Source: Nonomuraea helvata
GTDB lineage: Bacteria; Actinomycetota; Actinomycetes; Streptosporangiales; Streptosporangiaceae
DNA: 64,000 nt
Assembly (NCBI RefSeq): GCF_039535785.1
Contig: NZ_BAAAXV010000009.1
Coordinates: 992,001-1,056,000, forward strand
Direction of reading: 5' to 3'
The notes under the pieces were generated by a model, which was given only the letters and a program-made list of their open reading frames with translations, ran no database searches and was not told where the DNA came from. Positions 23,865 through 32,830 of this stretch are shown here, piece after piece. Numbering within the stretch: the first letter of the stretch is position 1; each line of letters opens with the position of its first letter. The position numbers and the translations under genes were made by a program.

Positions 23865-26117
23865 ATGGCACGCGATCACATCCGCATCGCCGGAGCACGG
23901 GAGCACAATCTGAAGGACGTCACCGTGGCCGTTCCGAAGGGGCGGCTCACGGTCGTCACCGGTGTCTCCGGGTCCGGCAAGTCATCGCTGGTCTTCGACA
24001 CCCTCGCGGCCGAGGCCCAGCGCCAGCTCAACGAGACCTTCACCGCGTTCGTCCGCAACCGGCTCCCCCGCTACGGCCGGCCGGACGTGGACGAGATCGA
24101 GAACCTGTCCGCCGCCATCGTCGTGGACCAGCGGCGCCTCGGCGGCAACGCCCGCTCGACGGTCGGCACGATCACCGACATCTACGCGCTCATGCGGCTG
24201 CTCTGGTCGCGGGCGGGCCGCCCGTTCGCCGGGTACTCGAACGCCTTCTCCTTCAACGATCCGCAAGGCATGTGCCCGCGGTGCGAGGGCCTGGGCACGA
24301 CGCGTACCGTCGACGTCGACCGGCTGGTCGACCGCCGGCTGTCGCTCAACGAGGGCGCCATCCGCTTCCCCACGTTCCAGGTAGGAAGCTGGATGTGGCG
24401 AACGTTCGCGGAGTCCGGCCTGTTCGACCTCGACAAACCGCTGGCCGGATACACGCAGCGGGAGTGGCAGGCGTTCCTGCACGGCGAGGGCGTGCCCGCG
24501 AGCCCGCGCGGCCGGAGCGGGCCGGCCGCCAACTTCGAGGGGCTGCTGCCGCGCTTCGAGCGGATCTGGCTGCCCAAGGACGTCGAGTCGCTCAGGGGCA
24601 GGACCCGGGAGGCCTACGAACGGGTGGTCACCAAGGGACCCTGCCCCGCCTGTCACGGCGCCCGCCTCTCCGAGGCCGCGCTGTCCAGCCGGGTCGGCGG
24701 CCGTAACATCGCCGAGTGCGCGGCCATGGAGGCCGGCGAGCTGGTCGAGGTGATCAGGGCACTCGACGCCCCGGAGGCGGGGCCGGTGGTGGCCGCCGTC
24801 GTCACCCAGCTGGAGCGCCTGATCTCGGTCGGGCTGGGCTACCTCACCATGGACCGGCCGACCTCGACGCTGTCCGGCGGGGAGTCACAAAGGGTCAAGA
24901 TGGTACGCCACCTGGGCAGCAGCCTCATCGACATGACGTACCTCTTCGACGAGCCGAGCGTCGGCCTGCACCCGCACGACGTGGCCCAGCTGACCGCGCT
25001 CCTCCGCGAGCTGCGTGACAAGGGGAACACGGTCATCGTCGTCGAGCACGACCCCGACGTCATCACGGTGGCGGACCACGTAATCGACCTGGGGCCGGGA
25101 GCCGGCCTGGACGGCGGCCAGATCGTCTACCAGGGCGACGTGGCCGGGCTGGCCGAGTCCGGCTCGGCCACGGGGCGGCACCTCCGGCACCGGCCGCGGC
25201 CGAAGGCGGTCACGCGCTGCCCGGCGGGGTTCATCGAGATCCGCGGCGCCACCCGGCACAACCTGGACGGCGTCGACGTCGACATCCCGGTAGGGGCGCT
25301 GACCGTGGTGACCGGCGTCGCCGGGTCCGGCAAGAGCACCCTCATCCGGGGTTTCCTGCCCGAGGTGTGTCCCGACGCCGTGCTCGTCGACCAGGCCGCG
25401 GTCCGCGGGTCCCGCCGCTCCAGCCCCGTGACGTACACCGGGGTCCTCGATCCCATTCGCTCGCTCTTCGCCGCCGAGAACGGGGTGAGCGCCTCGCTGT
25501 TCAGCCCGAACGCCGAAGGCGCGTGCCCGCGGTGCGGCGGGCTCGGCGTGATCTACACGGATCTGGCGTTCATGGACCCGATGGTCAGCACCTGCGAGGA
25601 GTGCGACGGCCGCCGGTTCACCCCGCACGTCCTGCGGTATCGCCATCGCGGTCGCACGATCAGCGAGGTGCTCGACCTCACGGCACGGGAGGCGCTCGAG
25701 GTCTTTCCCGAGCGGCGGATCCGCCGGGTGCTCGAGAGCCTCGTGGACGTGGGACTCGGCTACCTGCCGCTCGGGCAGCCGCTGAGCACGCTGTCGGGCG
25801 GGGAGCGGCAACGGCTCAAGCTCGCGAGCGAGCTCGACCGGCCCGGCCGCGTCTACATCTTCGACGAGCCCACCGCGGGGCTGCACATGTCCGACGTCGC
25901 CGGCCTCGTCGAGCTGCTGAACCGCCTGGTCGACGGCGGTGCCACGGCGGTCGTGGTCGAGCACGACCTCGACGTGATCAGCCAGGCGGACTGGGTCATC
26001 GACCTCGGCCCCGGGCCGGGCCGCCATGGCGGGCAGGTGGTCTTCCAGGGCCCGCCGGGCGACCTCGTCCACGCGCCGGGCTCCCTGACGGGCCGCCATC
26101 TGCGAGCACTCGGCTGA
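23865..26117 (+). CDS. UvrA-like ABC ATPase (drug-resistance paralogue)
   Basis: 750 residues, shorter than housekeeping UvrA (about 950). Two ABC modules: Walker A GVSGSGKSS (33-41) and GVAGSGKST, signatures TLSGGESQRVKM and TLSGGERQRLKL, and zinc-finger cysteines CPRCEGLG, CPACHGARL, CPRCGGLG, CEECDG. The UvrB-interaction region appears reduced, as in class II UvrA and DrrC-type resistance proteins. It likely protects DNA from, or senses, an intercalating compound. It is divergent from a WYL regulator with a shared operator. Confidence 0.9.
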   Translation: MARDHIRIAGAREHNLKDVTVAVPKGRLTVVTGVSGSGKSSLVFDTLAAEAQRQLNETFTAFVRNRLPRYGRPDVDEIENLSAAIVVDQRRLGGNARSTVGTITDIYALMRLLWSRAGRPFAGYSNAFSFNDPQGMCPRCEGLGTTRTVDVDRLVDRRLSLNEGAIRFPTFQVGSWMWRTFAESGLFDLDKPLAGYTQREWQAFLHGEGVPASPRGRSGPAANFEGLLPRFERIWLPKDVESLRGRTREAYERVVTKGPCPACHGARLSEAALSSRVGGRNIAECAAMEAGELVEVIRALDAPEAGPVVAAVVTQLERLISVGLGYLTMDRPTSTLSGGESQRVKMVRHLGSSLIDMTYLFDEPSVGLHPHDVAQLTALLRELRDKGNTVIVVEHDPDVITVADHVIDLGPGAGLDGGQIVYQGDVAGLAESGSATGRHLRHRPRPKAVTRCPAGFIEIRGATRHNLDGVDVDIPVGALTVVTGVAGSGKSTLIRGFLPEVCPDAVLVDQAAVRGSRRSSPVTYTGVLDPIRSLFAAENGVSASLFSPNAEGACPRCGGLGVIYTDLAFMDPMVSTCEECDGRRFTPHVLRYRHRGRTISEVLDLTAREALEVFPERRIRRVLESLVDVGLGYLPLGQPLSTLSGGERQRLKLASELDRPGRVYIFDEPTAGLHMSDVAGLVELLNRLVDGGATAVVVEHDLDVISQADWVIDLGPGPGRHGGQVVFQGPPGDLVHAPGSLTGRHLRALG

Positions 26118-26190
26118 CGCCTGGTGGCCGCCGACCGGCGAGCGACGAAAGCCCGGCTGAACGGCGCGCCCAGCGCTAGGATGCTCCGCC

Positions 26191-27411
26191 GTGAGCTCAA
26201 AGATCTCCGACGTCACGGTGACGGCATGTCAAGGCACGGCGGTCTCGCTGAGAATCGTGTCGGCCGATGACCAGGATGCGGCGATCGCGCGCGAAGACTT
26301 CGCGCTCATGCTCCTTGAGGAGGCCGCTGACAACCATCCCGATCGCGACAGCCCTTTCGCGAGGGAAGTGTCGTTCGAGGACGTCTCCGACGAGGAGTGG
26401 CAGCAGCGGTTCGCCCGCGGTTTCGTCAAGGCGGTCCGGGTGACCGAGAGAGAAGCCGGCAGATTCCCGTCCGCGGTGCTCCACATCGAGGTCACCCACC
26501 CAGCGTGGCTGGACCACGTCCACGAGGGCGACGCCTGGGAGAGCTACGCCTTCGAGACCGGCGTCGAATTCGCTGACTGCGCACCGATCCTCCCCGGCGG
26601 GAAGGATGCGGCGATGGACGACCCAGGCGACTCGTTCATCCTGGTGCCGCGCGCCGCCTGGGGGGACATGCTCCACACGGGCCCGGCGCTGCTCGAGATT
26701 CCCGCGTACTCGCCGAGCGCCTACACGACGCGAGACACGATCCACCGCCCGAAGAACATCCCGGCGGACTGGATCGGCCGGGCGGTGCGGGTCACATCGG
26801 CGGTTCACGGCGGAACCGAAGACGGCTCGCTCGTCGACGAGGGCACCTGGGCGAGGATGGACGCGCACGGCTGCTTGAGCGTCGGTGGCGGCATCGAGTC
26901 GATCGCGCGTCTCGTGCCGAACGCCGGGCGGCGCGGCGGCAAACTCACGTATGCGAGGGTCTTCGACTACGTCAAGGCCGAGTTCGTCGGCGCCCGGCAG
27001 AGCGGCAGAGAGATCGAACTCTCCTTCCGCATCCCACCCGACCGGCGAGAGCTGGACCTGCACGCGTCGTGCCACGTGCTCGACCTCCTCGCATGGGGAT
27101 GGGACGAGGACGACGAGAGGACCGAACTCGCCAAGGCTCTGGCCGCCGACGCCGAGCGCCTCGGCATCGATGCCCCTTGGGACCTGATGGAACAGGTCGC
27201 CGACGCCTACATAGCGCACTACACGATCATCTACGAGCCCGCCGAGGACCTCGACGATCTCCCGGCGCACGAGGTGCGGACGATCCTCGCCGCCGAGTGG
27301 CCGACGGCCACGCTCGCCGTCACCATGACCGACGAGAAGTGGGCCGCGCTTCCAGAGGACGACGAATGGCCGGAAGCTCTCGGCACGCGCGCCATCGCAG
27401 CCCAGCCGTGA
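26191..27411 (+). CDS. Hypothetical protein, 406 residues
   Basis: Starts at GTG with AGGATG upstream. Residues 1-185 are alpha/beta with EEWQQRFARGFVKAVRVTERE and DSFILVPRAAWGDML; the middle is beta-rich; the C-terminal ~110 residues are acidic and helical (GWDEDDERTELAKALAADAERLG). There is no signal or membrane segment. Strongly acidic overall and codon use fits the neighbours, so it is a real gene. I do not recognise the family. It is 73 bases after the UvrA-like gene and may be co-transcribed. Confidence 0.75.
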   Translation: MSSKISDVTVTACQGTAVSLRIVSADDQDAAIAREDFALMLLEEAADNHPDRDSPFAREVSFEDVSDEEWQQRFARGFVKAVRVTEREAGRFPSAVLHIEVTHPAWLDHVHEGDAWESYAFETGVEFADCAPILPGGKDAAMDDPGDSFILVPRAAWGDMLHTGPALLEIPAYSPSAYTTRDTIHRPKNIPADWIGRAVRVTSAVHGGTEDGSLVDEGTWARMDAHGCLSVGGGIESIARLVPNAGRRGGKLTYARVFDYVKAEFVGARQSGREIELSFRIPPDRRELDLHASCHVLDLLAWGWDEDDERTELAKALAADAERLGIDAPWDLMEQVADAYIAHYTIIYEPAEDLDDLPAHEVRTILAAEWPTATLAVTMTDEKWAALPEDDEWPEALGTRAIAAQP

Positions 27412-27417
27412 CCTCCG

Positions 27418-28002
27418 TCAGGCGGTCGTCGTCCTGAGCGGGACGCCCTTGTGATGCGCGCCGATGACGACGCCGATCAGCACAGCCGTCTCGTCGCCGT
27501 CGTTGCGGCAGCTGTGCGCGACGCCGTTGAGGATGAGCCAGTCGCCGGGACGTAGACAGACCTCGGTGTCGTCGAGGACGAAGACGGACTCACCCGATAC
27601 CTGCATGAGGCAGTCCATGGACGCGGTGGCGTGCATGGCGGAGGAGCCGGGCAGGTCGCCGTGGGCGCCGGGCGGGTTGGGGTCGTGGACGAACGGATGG
27701 GACTCGTCGGCGGCCCGGCGCATCAGGTCAGCGGCTCTGACGGGATCGCGGCCGAGCAGGTCGTCGGGGTTGAAGCGGGGCGGCAGAGTGAACACGGTGA
27801 TGTGGAAGCCGCCCGGCTGAGGCAGGAGGGGGCCGGTGAACGGCGGCGGTGTGCCGTCGTTGGGCAGGGTGGTCGTGACGTCGCCGGCCCAGATCGACCA
27901 CTTCTGTCCGAGGTCGGGGGCGAAGGGTGCGACGTGGTCGTCGCTGACGACGACACCGCTGCCGTCGGCGTCGTGCCCGGTGACGACTCTGCGGACCTTC
28001 AC
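27418..28002 (-). CDS. Cupin domain protein
   Basis: 194 residues starting at GTG, with AGGAGGAAT upstream. The C-terminal half has the cupin pattern SMDCLMQVSGESVFVLDDTE, then LRPGDWLILNGVAHSCRNDG, giving a possible metal site. It overlaps the TetR gene by four bases, so the pair forms an operon. It could be a small-molecule dioxygenase or a sensor; the substrate is not visible. Confidence 0.85.
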   Translation of the reverse strand: MKVRRVVTGHDADGSGVVVSDDHVAPFAPDLGQKWSIWAGDVTTTLPNDGTPPPFTGPLLPQPGGFHITVFTLPPRFNPDDLLGRDPVRAADLMRRAADESHPFVHDPNPPGAHGDLPGSSAMHATASMDCLMQVSGESVFVLDDTEVCLRPGDWLILNGVAHSCRNDGDETAVLIGVVIGAHHKGVPLRTTTA

Positions 28003-28571
28003 GATTCCTCCTGGAGGATGTCGAGTGCTCGGGTGAGAAGCTCGTGGGGCGCCTGCTGCCCCCCGCTCTCCGCCCAGCGGATGAGAGCCGTCGTGGTGGC
28101 GGCCAGGCAGGCGCCGGCGACCACCTGGAGATGGAACGTGTCATGCCGGCCGTCGTCGAGCACGCCGACGATCGCGTTCCGGGTCTGGTACTCGTTGTCC
28201 AGCCAGCGCGCACGCAGCGCGGGGGTGGCCAGCCCGAGCTTGAGCCGGGCCAGCATCATGTCGAGCTCGGCCCGGGTGGCCTGGGCCAGACTCTCGATCA
28301 GCGTGTCGCCGATGCGCCGCAGGAGCGGCTGGTCGGCCGGCCTGGCTTGAATGCGGGCAGCGAGGACCGGGTCGAACTCGTCGGACAGGACGAGATCCTC
28401 CTTGGTCGGGAAGTGACGGAAGACCGTCATCGACGAGACGCCCGCCGCCTCGGCTATGTCGGCCACGGTCGTCTCGTCATAGCCGCGTTCCTGGAACAGC
28501 CGCATCGCGTGCTCCTGGATCTCCTGTCGGGTGAGTGCCTTCCGCCGTGCTCGAAGACCGATGTTCTCCAT
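27999..28571 (-). CDS. TetR family transcriptional regulator
   Basis: 190 residues. The N-terminal HTH reads RQEIQEHAMRLFQERGYDET then VADIAEAAGVSSMTVFRHFPTKEDLVL, typical of TetR. The rest is helical ligand-binding. A GTTAG-AGA-CTAAC palindrome lies three bases upstream of the start, consistent with autoregulation. Its partner is the downstream cupin gene. Confidence 0.92.
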   Translation of the reverse strand: MENIGLRARRKALTRQEIQEHAMRLFQERGYDETTVADIAEAAGVSSMTVFRHFPTKEDLVLSDEFDPVLAARIQARPADQPLLRRIGDTLIESLAQATRAELDMMLARLKLGLATPALRARWLDNEYQTRNAIVGVLDDGRHDTFHLQVVAGACLAATTTALIRWAESGGQQAPHELLTRALDILQEES

Positions 28572-28573
28572 GT

Positions 28574-28605
28574 GTTAGAGACTAACGTAATGATAGTCAC
28601 TAACG
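28574..28605. promoter_or_regulatory. Operator-like repeats upstream of the TetR gene
   Basis: GTTAG-AGA-CTAAC at 28574-28586 is a perfect palindrome. A second CTAACG (28600-28605) repeats the CTAACG at 28582-28587 with an 18-base offset. The site directly precedes the TetR start and probably binds that protein. Confidence 0.5.
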
Positions 28606-28644
28606 CGAGCTTCCAGGGATCTTTGATCTCTGCGGCGGTGGGTG

Positions 28645-28830
28645 ATAGAAGGTAGATCGGTGCGATTCCAAGGTGCGGCGGTGACAGCCCGCCGGTTCCG
28701 CCGTGCTTGGCGGGACGACTCGGTGCGAATCCGGGCCATGCGGTGACACCCCGCCACCTCTCGGGCCTGTTCCGGGCCCCTGGTCCTTCGTGCGGTGAGG
28801 CTCGTCCTCCCGCTGTCGAGAGGTGGTGTC
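28645..28830 (+). ncRNA. FMN-riboswitch-like leader of ribE
   Basis: Two halves match the RFN element: TCGGTGCGATTCC then GGCGGTGACAGCCCGC (28657-28692), and GACTCGGTGCGAATCCGGG then GCGGTGACACCCCG (28717-28753). CCACCTCTCG (28754-28763), at the aptamer's 3' edge, is a perfect ten-base complement of CGAGAGGTGG (28817-28826), which contains the ribosome binding site for the ATG at 28833. That is a credible translation switch. Some RFN positions deviate from consensus, so the aptamer is atypical. Confidence 0.65.
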
Positions 28831-28832
28831 GC

Positions 28833-30054
28833 ATGTTCACCGGCAACATTCAGGAAATCGGCACCGTCGTGGCCGTCGAAGAGGCGCGCATCGCGGTCAG
28901 CGCTCCCAAGACCGCCGCGGGCGTGCCGGGTTCGGTCTGCGTGAACGGCGTGAGCCTGACCGTCCTCCAGGCCGCGCACGGGACGGAGGTGCTGGAAGCC
29001 GGGCTTTCGGCCGACACCCGGCGCAGGTCGACCCTCGACCAGGTCCGGCCGGGCACACGGGTCAACGTGGAGACCCCGCTGGTTCTGGGTGACCCGCTCG
29101 CCGGTCATCTGGTCCAGGGCAACGTGGACGCCGTGGGCAAGATCGTACGGATCGACGACGAGGGAGCCGCGCGGCGCCTGTGGATCAAACCCGCCCGAGC
29201 GCTTCCTCCCCCTGATCGTCGCGAAGGGCCGGATCGCGGTCGACGGCGTGAGCCTGACCGTCGCCGAGGTGGCCCGCGACCGGTTCTCGGTGGCGCTGAT
29301 CCCGCTGACCCTCCAGGCCACCACGCTGTCGGAGCTGTCCGTCGGCGATCGGGTCAACCTGGAACCCGACCTGGTCGTCCGCCTGGTACGGCGCCGGCTG
29401 CCCGACCTGGCGCAGGCGGTGACCGACGTGGTCGCGGCGCTTCCATGGGCCGGACGGCTGTCCGGCGGGCGGGGCGTGCAGAAGGCGCTCGCGCAGCTCG
29501 CCGCCGGAGGAGCCGTGGTGATCTGGGACCCCGACCGGGAGGGCGAAGGCGATGTGGTGTTCGCGGGGGCGCGGCTGCGCCCGCAGGCGTTCACCTTCCT
29601 GCTCACCCAGGTATGCGGCCATCCGACCGTGCCGTGCGCTCCCGAGGTCCTGGAACGCCTGGAGATCGGCCCCATCCCCGGCCCCGGCGACCGGCACGGC
29701 ACCCGTCCGCACGTCCCGGTGGATCTGATCTCCGGGACCGGCACCGGGGTGTCGGCCGCCGAACGCGCCGCGACCGTGCGCCGCCTGGCCCACCCGGACG
29801 CCGCACCGGCCGACTTCCTGCGGCCGGGACACGTGTTCCCGCTCGCCGCGCGCCCCGGCGGGCTCTCCGAACGCGCCGGTCACACCGAGGCCACCGTGGC
29901 GATGTGCGTGGCGGCCGGGCTGCCGCCCGTCGGCGTGTGCTGCGAGGTCATGAACCCCGATGGGACCATGGCGCAGGCCGCCGACCTCGAGATCGCCGCG
30001 CTGAGCTGGGGCCTGCCCCTGCTGGACGTGGCCGACCTCAGGAAGCACCTGTGA
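28833..30054 (+). pseudogene. ribE: Riboflavin synthase-DHBP synthase fusion with a one-base frameshift
   Basis: The first frame encodes MFTGNIQEIGTVV, NGVSLTV and GHLVQGNVDAVGKI, the first barrel of riboflavin synthase (RibE), up to LWIKP near 29190. Homology then continues one base over: ERFLPLIVAKG, IAVDGVSLTV, then a DHBP synthase (RibB) domain with DREGEGDVVFAG, RPGHVFPL and AGHTEATV to the stop at 30054. Skipping one C in the run around 29190-29197 restores a single fusion protein. It could be a mutation, a sequencing error, or a recoding site. Neither frame alone gives both enzymes. A riboswitch-like leader precedes it. Confidence 0.82.
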
Positions 30055-30079
30055 CCTCTATGACGGGCAGGAGCGCCGA

Positions 30080-30182
30080 ATGACGGTGAACGCGAATCCG
30101 TACCAGACGATCGGCCTCGGCTACTCCGACCACCGCCGCCCCGACCCCCGGATCGCCGGCCTGATCGACCCGTTGAGCGTCA
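30080..30182 (+). pseudogene. Truncated SAM-dependent methyltransferase start
   Basis: An ATG follows a GGAG-like signal, and about 33 residues (MTVNANPYQTIGLGYSDHRR, then PDPRIAGLIDPL) match the N-terminus of a common class I methyltransferase family, but homology stops abruptly at about 30180. The TerY-P kinase gene on the other strand ends at 30183. No remainder of the methyltransferase is present, so this marks a rearrangement junction. Confidence 0.6.
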
Positions 30183-31904
30183 CTATTCGTCGTGATAGAC
30201 CTTCGGCCCGACCGCGTGGTACGCCGCCTTGGAGGCATCTTTGAGCCACGGCTTCGCGCTGGAGGCGGTGGCGCGATTCGTGTAGATGGCCACGGTGTGG
30301 ATCAGATATCGGTGGGTGTATCCGGTCCACCCGTACGTCTGCGCGTTGGTCCAGCTGCTCGAGTCGCAGAGGCCGGCTCCCGGGCCCCTCCTGGGGCACA
30401 CGATGCCCCAGGCGTCCGCGTAGAGGTCGTCGAGCTTCGCGTACGCGGTGTCGGCCCTGTCCGCGCTGCTCAGCGGAACGACCCACACGGACACCATGAT
30501 CCGCTGACCCGCGGGCGCGCCCGGATTGACATAGGCACCCGTGACCATCTTGCTGCAGCGCGCTTTGCTGAGGGCGGTGCGGACACTGCCTTCGTGGTAC
30601 GAGCCCGGGCACTTGTCCACCCCGCCGGCCCTGAGGGTGTAGCGCACGTTCTTCGCGGTTGTGAAGGACTGCGGGAGCAGCGCCCCCGACGTGATCGGAG
30701 TCGAGTCGGTGCCCTTGGTGTCGAGATCGGTGGGGTCGAACGGATCCTCGGACGGCTCCTCGGACCGCGTCTCGGAAGGCTCCGGTTCAGGGGAGGTGGA
30801 GGAGGGCTCGGCAGCGGCGTACGGAGTGCTGGTGGAGGACGTGCTGGAGGAGGACGCGTTGGAGCCGCCCTCGTCCGAGCTGTCGGCCGCGGTGATCCCC
30901 GCCACCACGGCGAGCATCAGGCCGATCACTCCCACGGCGACACCGAGACCGATCTTCGCCGACCGGGCGGGGCTCTGACCGGGTCGCGATGGATACGGGG
31001 GAACGGCGGACGGCCCCGGAGGGCCGGGCGGAGGCGGCGGTACGGCGGTCGGTGCGGTGGAGGCCGACAGCGCGGCCTGCCTCAACTGCGTGGCCCACTG
31101 CGCGGGAGCGGGCCGCTGGGACGGGGGCTGATGGAGCGCCGCCGTCGCGAGGTCGGCCAGTGCGGGGCTGACGGCGGCCAGTCGGCCGAGATCCGTGGAG
31201 GCCTGGTCGCGGGCGAAGACACGGACGGCCAGCAGCGCGAACTTGTAGGCGTCGCTCTGCGGCGTGCCCTTCTGCTCGGCGGCGGGGATCTGCCAGTCAG
31301 GCGTCTCCACCTGAGGCAGGGCCTCCACCCCGCCCAGCCGCATCGCGTCGCAGTCGATGAGGAAGCACTCGGGAGAAGCCTCCGTGGCGAACAGCAGGTT
31401 CTTGGGCGACAGGTCGCCCACGACGATGTCCATCGAGTGCAGGCGGGCGAGCGTGTCGGCCAGGTCGGCCAGGAGCAGCAGGCGGTCGCGCTCGCTGACC
31501 CGCAGTCCGATCTGCCCGACGTACGCGTCGTCGTTGAGCAGGAACTCCACCGTCGCCAGTTTCCGCTCGGCGCCCGACAGGGTCCGCAGGTCGAAGGAGA
31601 ACCTGTGGGGCACGGACCGCATCAGGAAACCGGTGACGGCATCACCCGCCTCCACGAGCCCGGCCGGCCAGGCCGTCTTGTCGCACAACCACGCCGCGTC
31701 CCACCCCGGGAGCCGGCCGATCAGGTCCGTCATCGCGGTGAGGGCGGCGACGTCGAGCTGGCGCAGGACGTCGGGATCATACTCCTTGTAGACGACGTCC
31801 CACTGGCCGTTGATCTTGCGGTCGAGCACCTCGTGGACCGCCCCCTGGCCACCTTGGCCGAGGCGCCGTCCCAGCTTGAGAGCGGCGCGGTCCGTCCGGC
31901 TCAT
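30183..31904 (-). CDS. TerY-P triad serine/threonine kinase-like membrane protein
   Basis: 573 residues. The kinase domain has a glycine loop GQGGQGAVHEV (16-26), Lys40 in VVYKEYD, and a catalytic loop VVGDLSPKNLL (Asp164, Asn169) in place of HRD. A metal-binding LIDCDAM (Asp184) replaces DFG. A proline-rich linker precedes one membrane helix (IGLGVAVGVIGLMLAVVAGI), then a Ser/Glu/Pro-rich stalk and an external domain of about 150 residues with several cysteines. It overlaps the PP2C gene by four bases. The vWA, PP2C and kinase order is the TerY-P triad linked to tellurium/stress-response systems. Confidence 0.88.
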   Translation of the reverse strand: MSRTDRAALKLGRRLGQGGQGAVHEVLDRKINGQWDVVYKEYDPDVLRQLDVAALTAMTDLIGRLPGWDAAWLCDKTAWPAGLVEAGDAVTGFLMRSVPHRFSFDLRTLSGAERKLATVEFLLNDDAYVGQIGLRVSERDRLLLLADLADTLARLHSMDIVVGDLSPKNLLFATEASPECFLIDCDAMRLGGVEALPQVETPDWQIPAAEQKGTPQSDAYKFALLAVRVFARDQASTDLGRLAAVSPALADLATAALHQPPSQRPAPAQWATQLRQAALSASTAPTAVPPPPPGPPGPSAVPPYPSRPGQSPARSAKIGLGVAVGVIGLMLAVVAGITAADSSDEGGSNASSSSTSSTSTPYAAAEPSSTSPEPEPSETRSEEPSEDPFDPTDLDTKGTDSTPITSGALLPQSFTTAKNVRYTLRAGGVDKCPGSYHEGSVRTALSKARCSKMVTGAYVNPGAPAGQRIMVSVWVVPLSSADRADTAYAKLDDLYADAWGIVCPRRGPGAGLCDSSSWTNAQTYGWTGYTHRYLIHTVAIYTNRATASSAKPWLKDASKAAYHAVGPKVYHDE

Positions 31905-32806
31905 CGGGTCTCACCTCGCGGCCAGAGGGCCAGCAAGGTCCGGTCGTCGTCGAACGTCTCCCGGGAGAAGTCGAGCAGGTGGGCCAGCCACAGAGGCGAC
32001 GGCGGCGCGGCCAGGTGCTCGGCGAACAGCGCGCCGACCTGGCCGTCCCCGTCACCGAGCGGATCGCCGAACCCGTCGGTCCCCACCAGCAGGACCTGGC
32101 CGGGCACCAGCTTCCCGAACCACTGCTCCAGCTTCCGCGGCACCCTGGGCAGCGCGCTGACCGCGGTGGCGACCACGTCCCCCTCGGTCTTCGTGGCGAA
32201 CAGGGGGTGGTAACGCGGCCGGGTCAGGTCGAGCACCCAGGCGCCCGAGTCACCCACCCGGAACAGCGAGATCTCGACGCCTTCCGGGCCGGGGCGAGCC
32301 GTACCCGCGACGAGGGTGGTGGCGAACAGCTCCTCCACCTGTGCCAGGTCCGGCTCGTGCTGGAGCATCGCCGCCGCCTGCCGGTGCAGTGTCTCGACCG
32401 CGTACCGGACGACCGCGGGGAAATCGTGCCCTGGATGGCCCTCGTCGAGCTGTGCGTGGATGGCGCAGACCGCTGCCCAGCAGACCTCGGCCGCTCCGAC
32501 CCCCGCGGCGGTGGCGCTGGACACCCCGTCGGCCACGGCGAACACCACGGTGCCCGTCCCCTCGTGGACCACGGCGCAGGTGGCGTCCTGCCGGGGCTGG
32601 CGGTAGTAGCGGTGCCGTTCTCCCCGTACGGAAGCCGATCGGAGCGTCACCTCCGCGGTGGACCAACCGTCACATTCGAAATCGGGACACGTTCCCCCCA
32701 GCAGACGCGGGGGCGCCGGCTCGAACTCCGGGCCGGGAATGTCGATCACGACGCGTTGCCACGCCTGGATCTGGTCGGCCTGCCGCCGTGCGTCCTGCAC
32801 GTACAC
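31901..32806 (-). CDS. PP2C-family protein phosphatase of a TerY-P triad
   Basis: 301 residues. PP2C metal-site motifs: VVFAVADGVSSA, VGDSGAWVLD, LLVGTDGFGDP and DDRTLLAL. The N-terminal ~50 residues include a CPDFEC Cys pair. The stop overlaps the kinase start. It should reverse phosphorylation by the adjacent kinase in the cytoplasm, and possibly acts on the vWA partner. Confidence 0.9.
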   Translation of the reverse strand: MYVQDARRQADQIQAWQRVVIDIPGPEFEPAPPRLLGGTCPDFECDGWSTAEVTLRSASVRGERHRYYRQPRQDATCAVVHEGTGTVVFAVADGVSSATAAGVGAAEVCWAAVCAIHAQLDEGHPGHDFPAVVRYAVETLHRQAAAMLQHEPDLAQVEELFATTLVAGTARPGPEGVEISLFRVGDSGAWVLDLTRPRYHPLFATKTEGDVVATAVSALPRVPRKLEQWFGKLVPGQVLLVGTDGFGDPLGDGDGQVGALFAEHLAAPPSPLWLAHLLDFSRETFDDDRTLLALWPRGETR

Positions 32807-32830
32807 GACCTCCTGAGCTCGTGCCGGGCG

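Noticed and set aside
28707..30083. Reading the ribE frame straight to 30083 as one 458-residue protein
   Set aside because: After about 29195 this frame is Arg/Pro-rich nonsense, while the +1 frame carries clear RibE and RibB homology.
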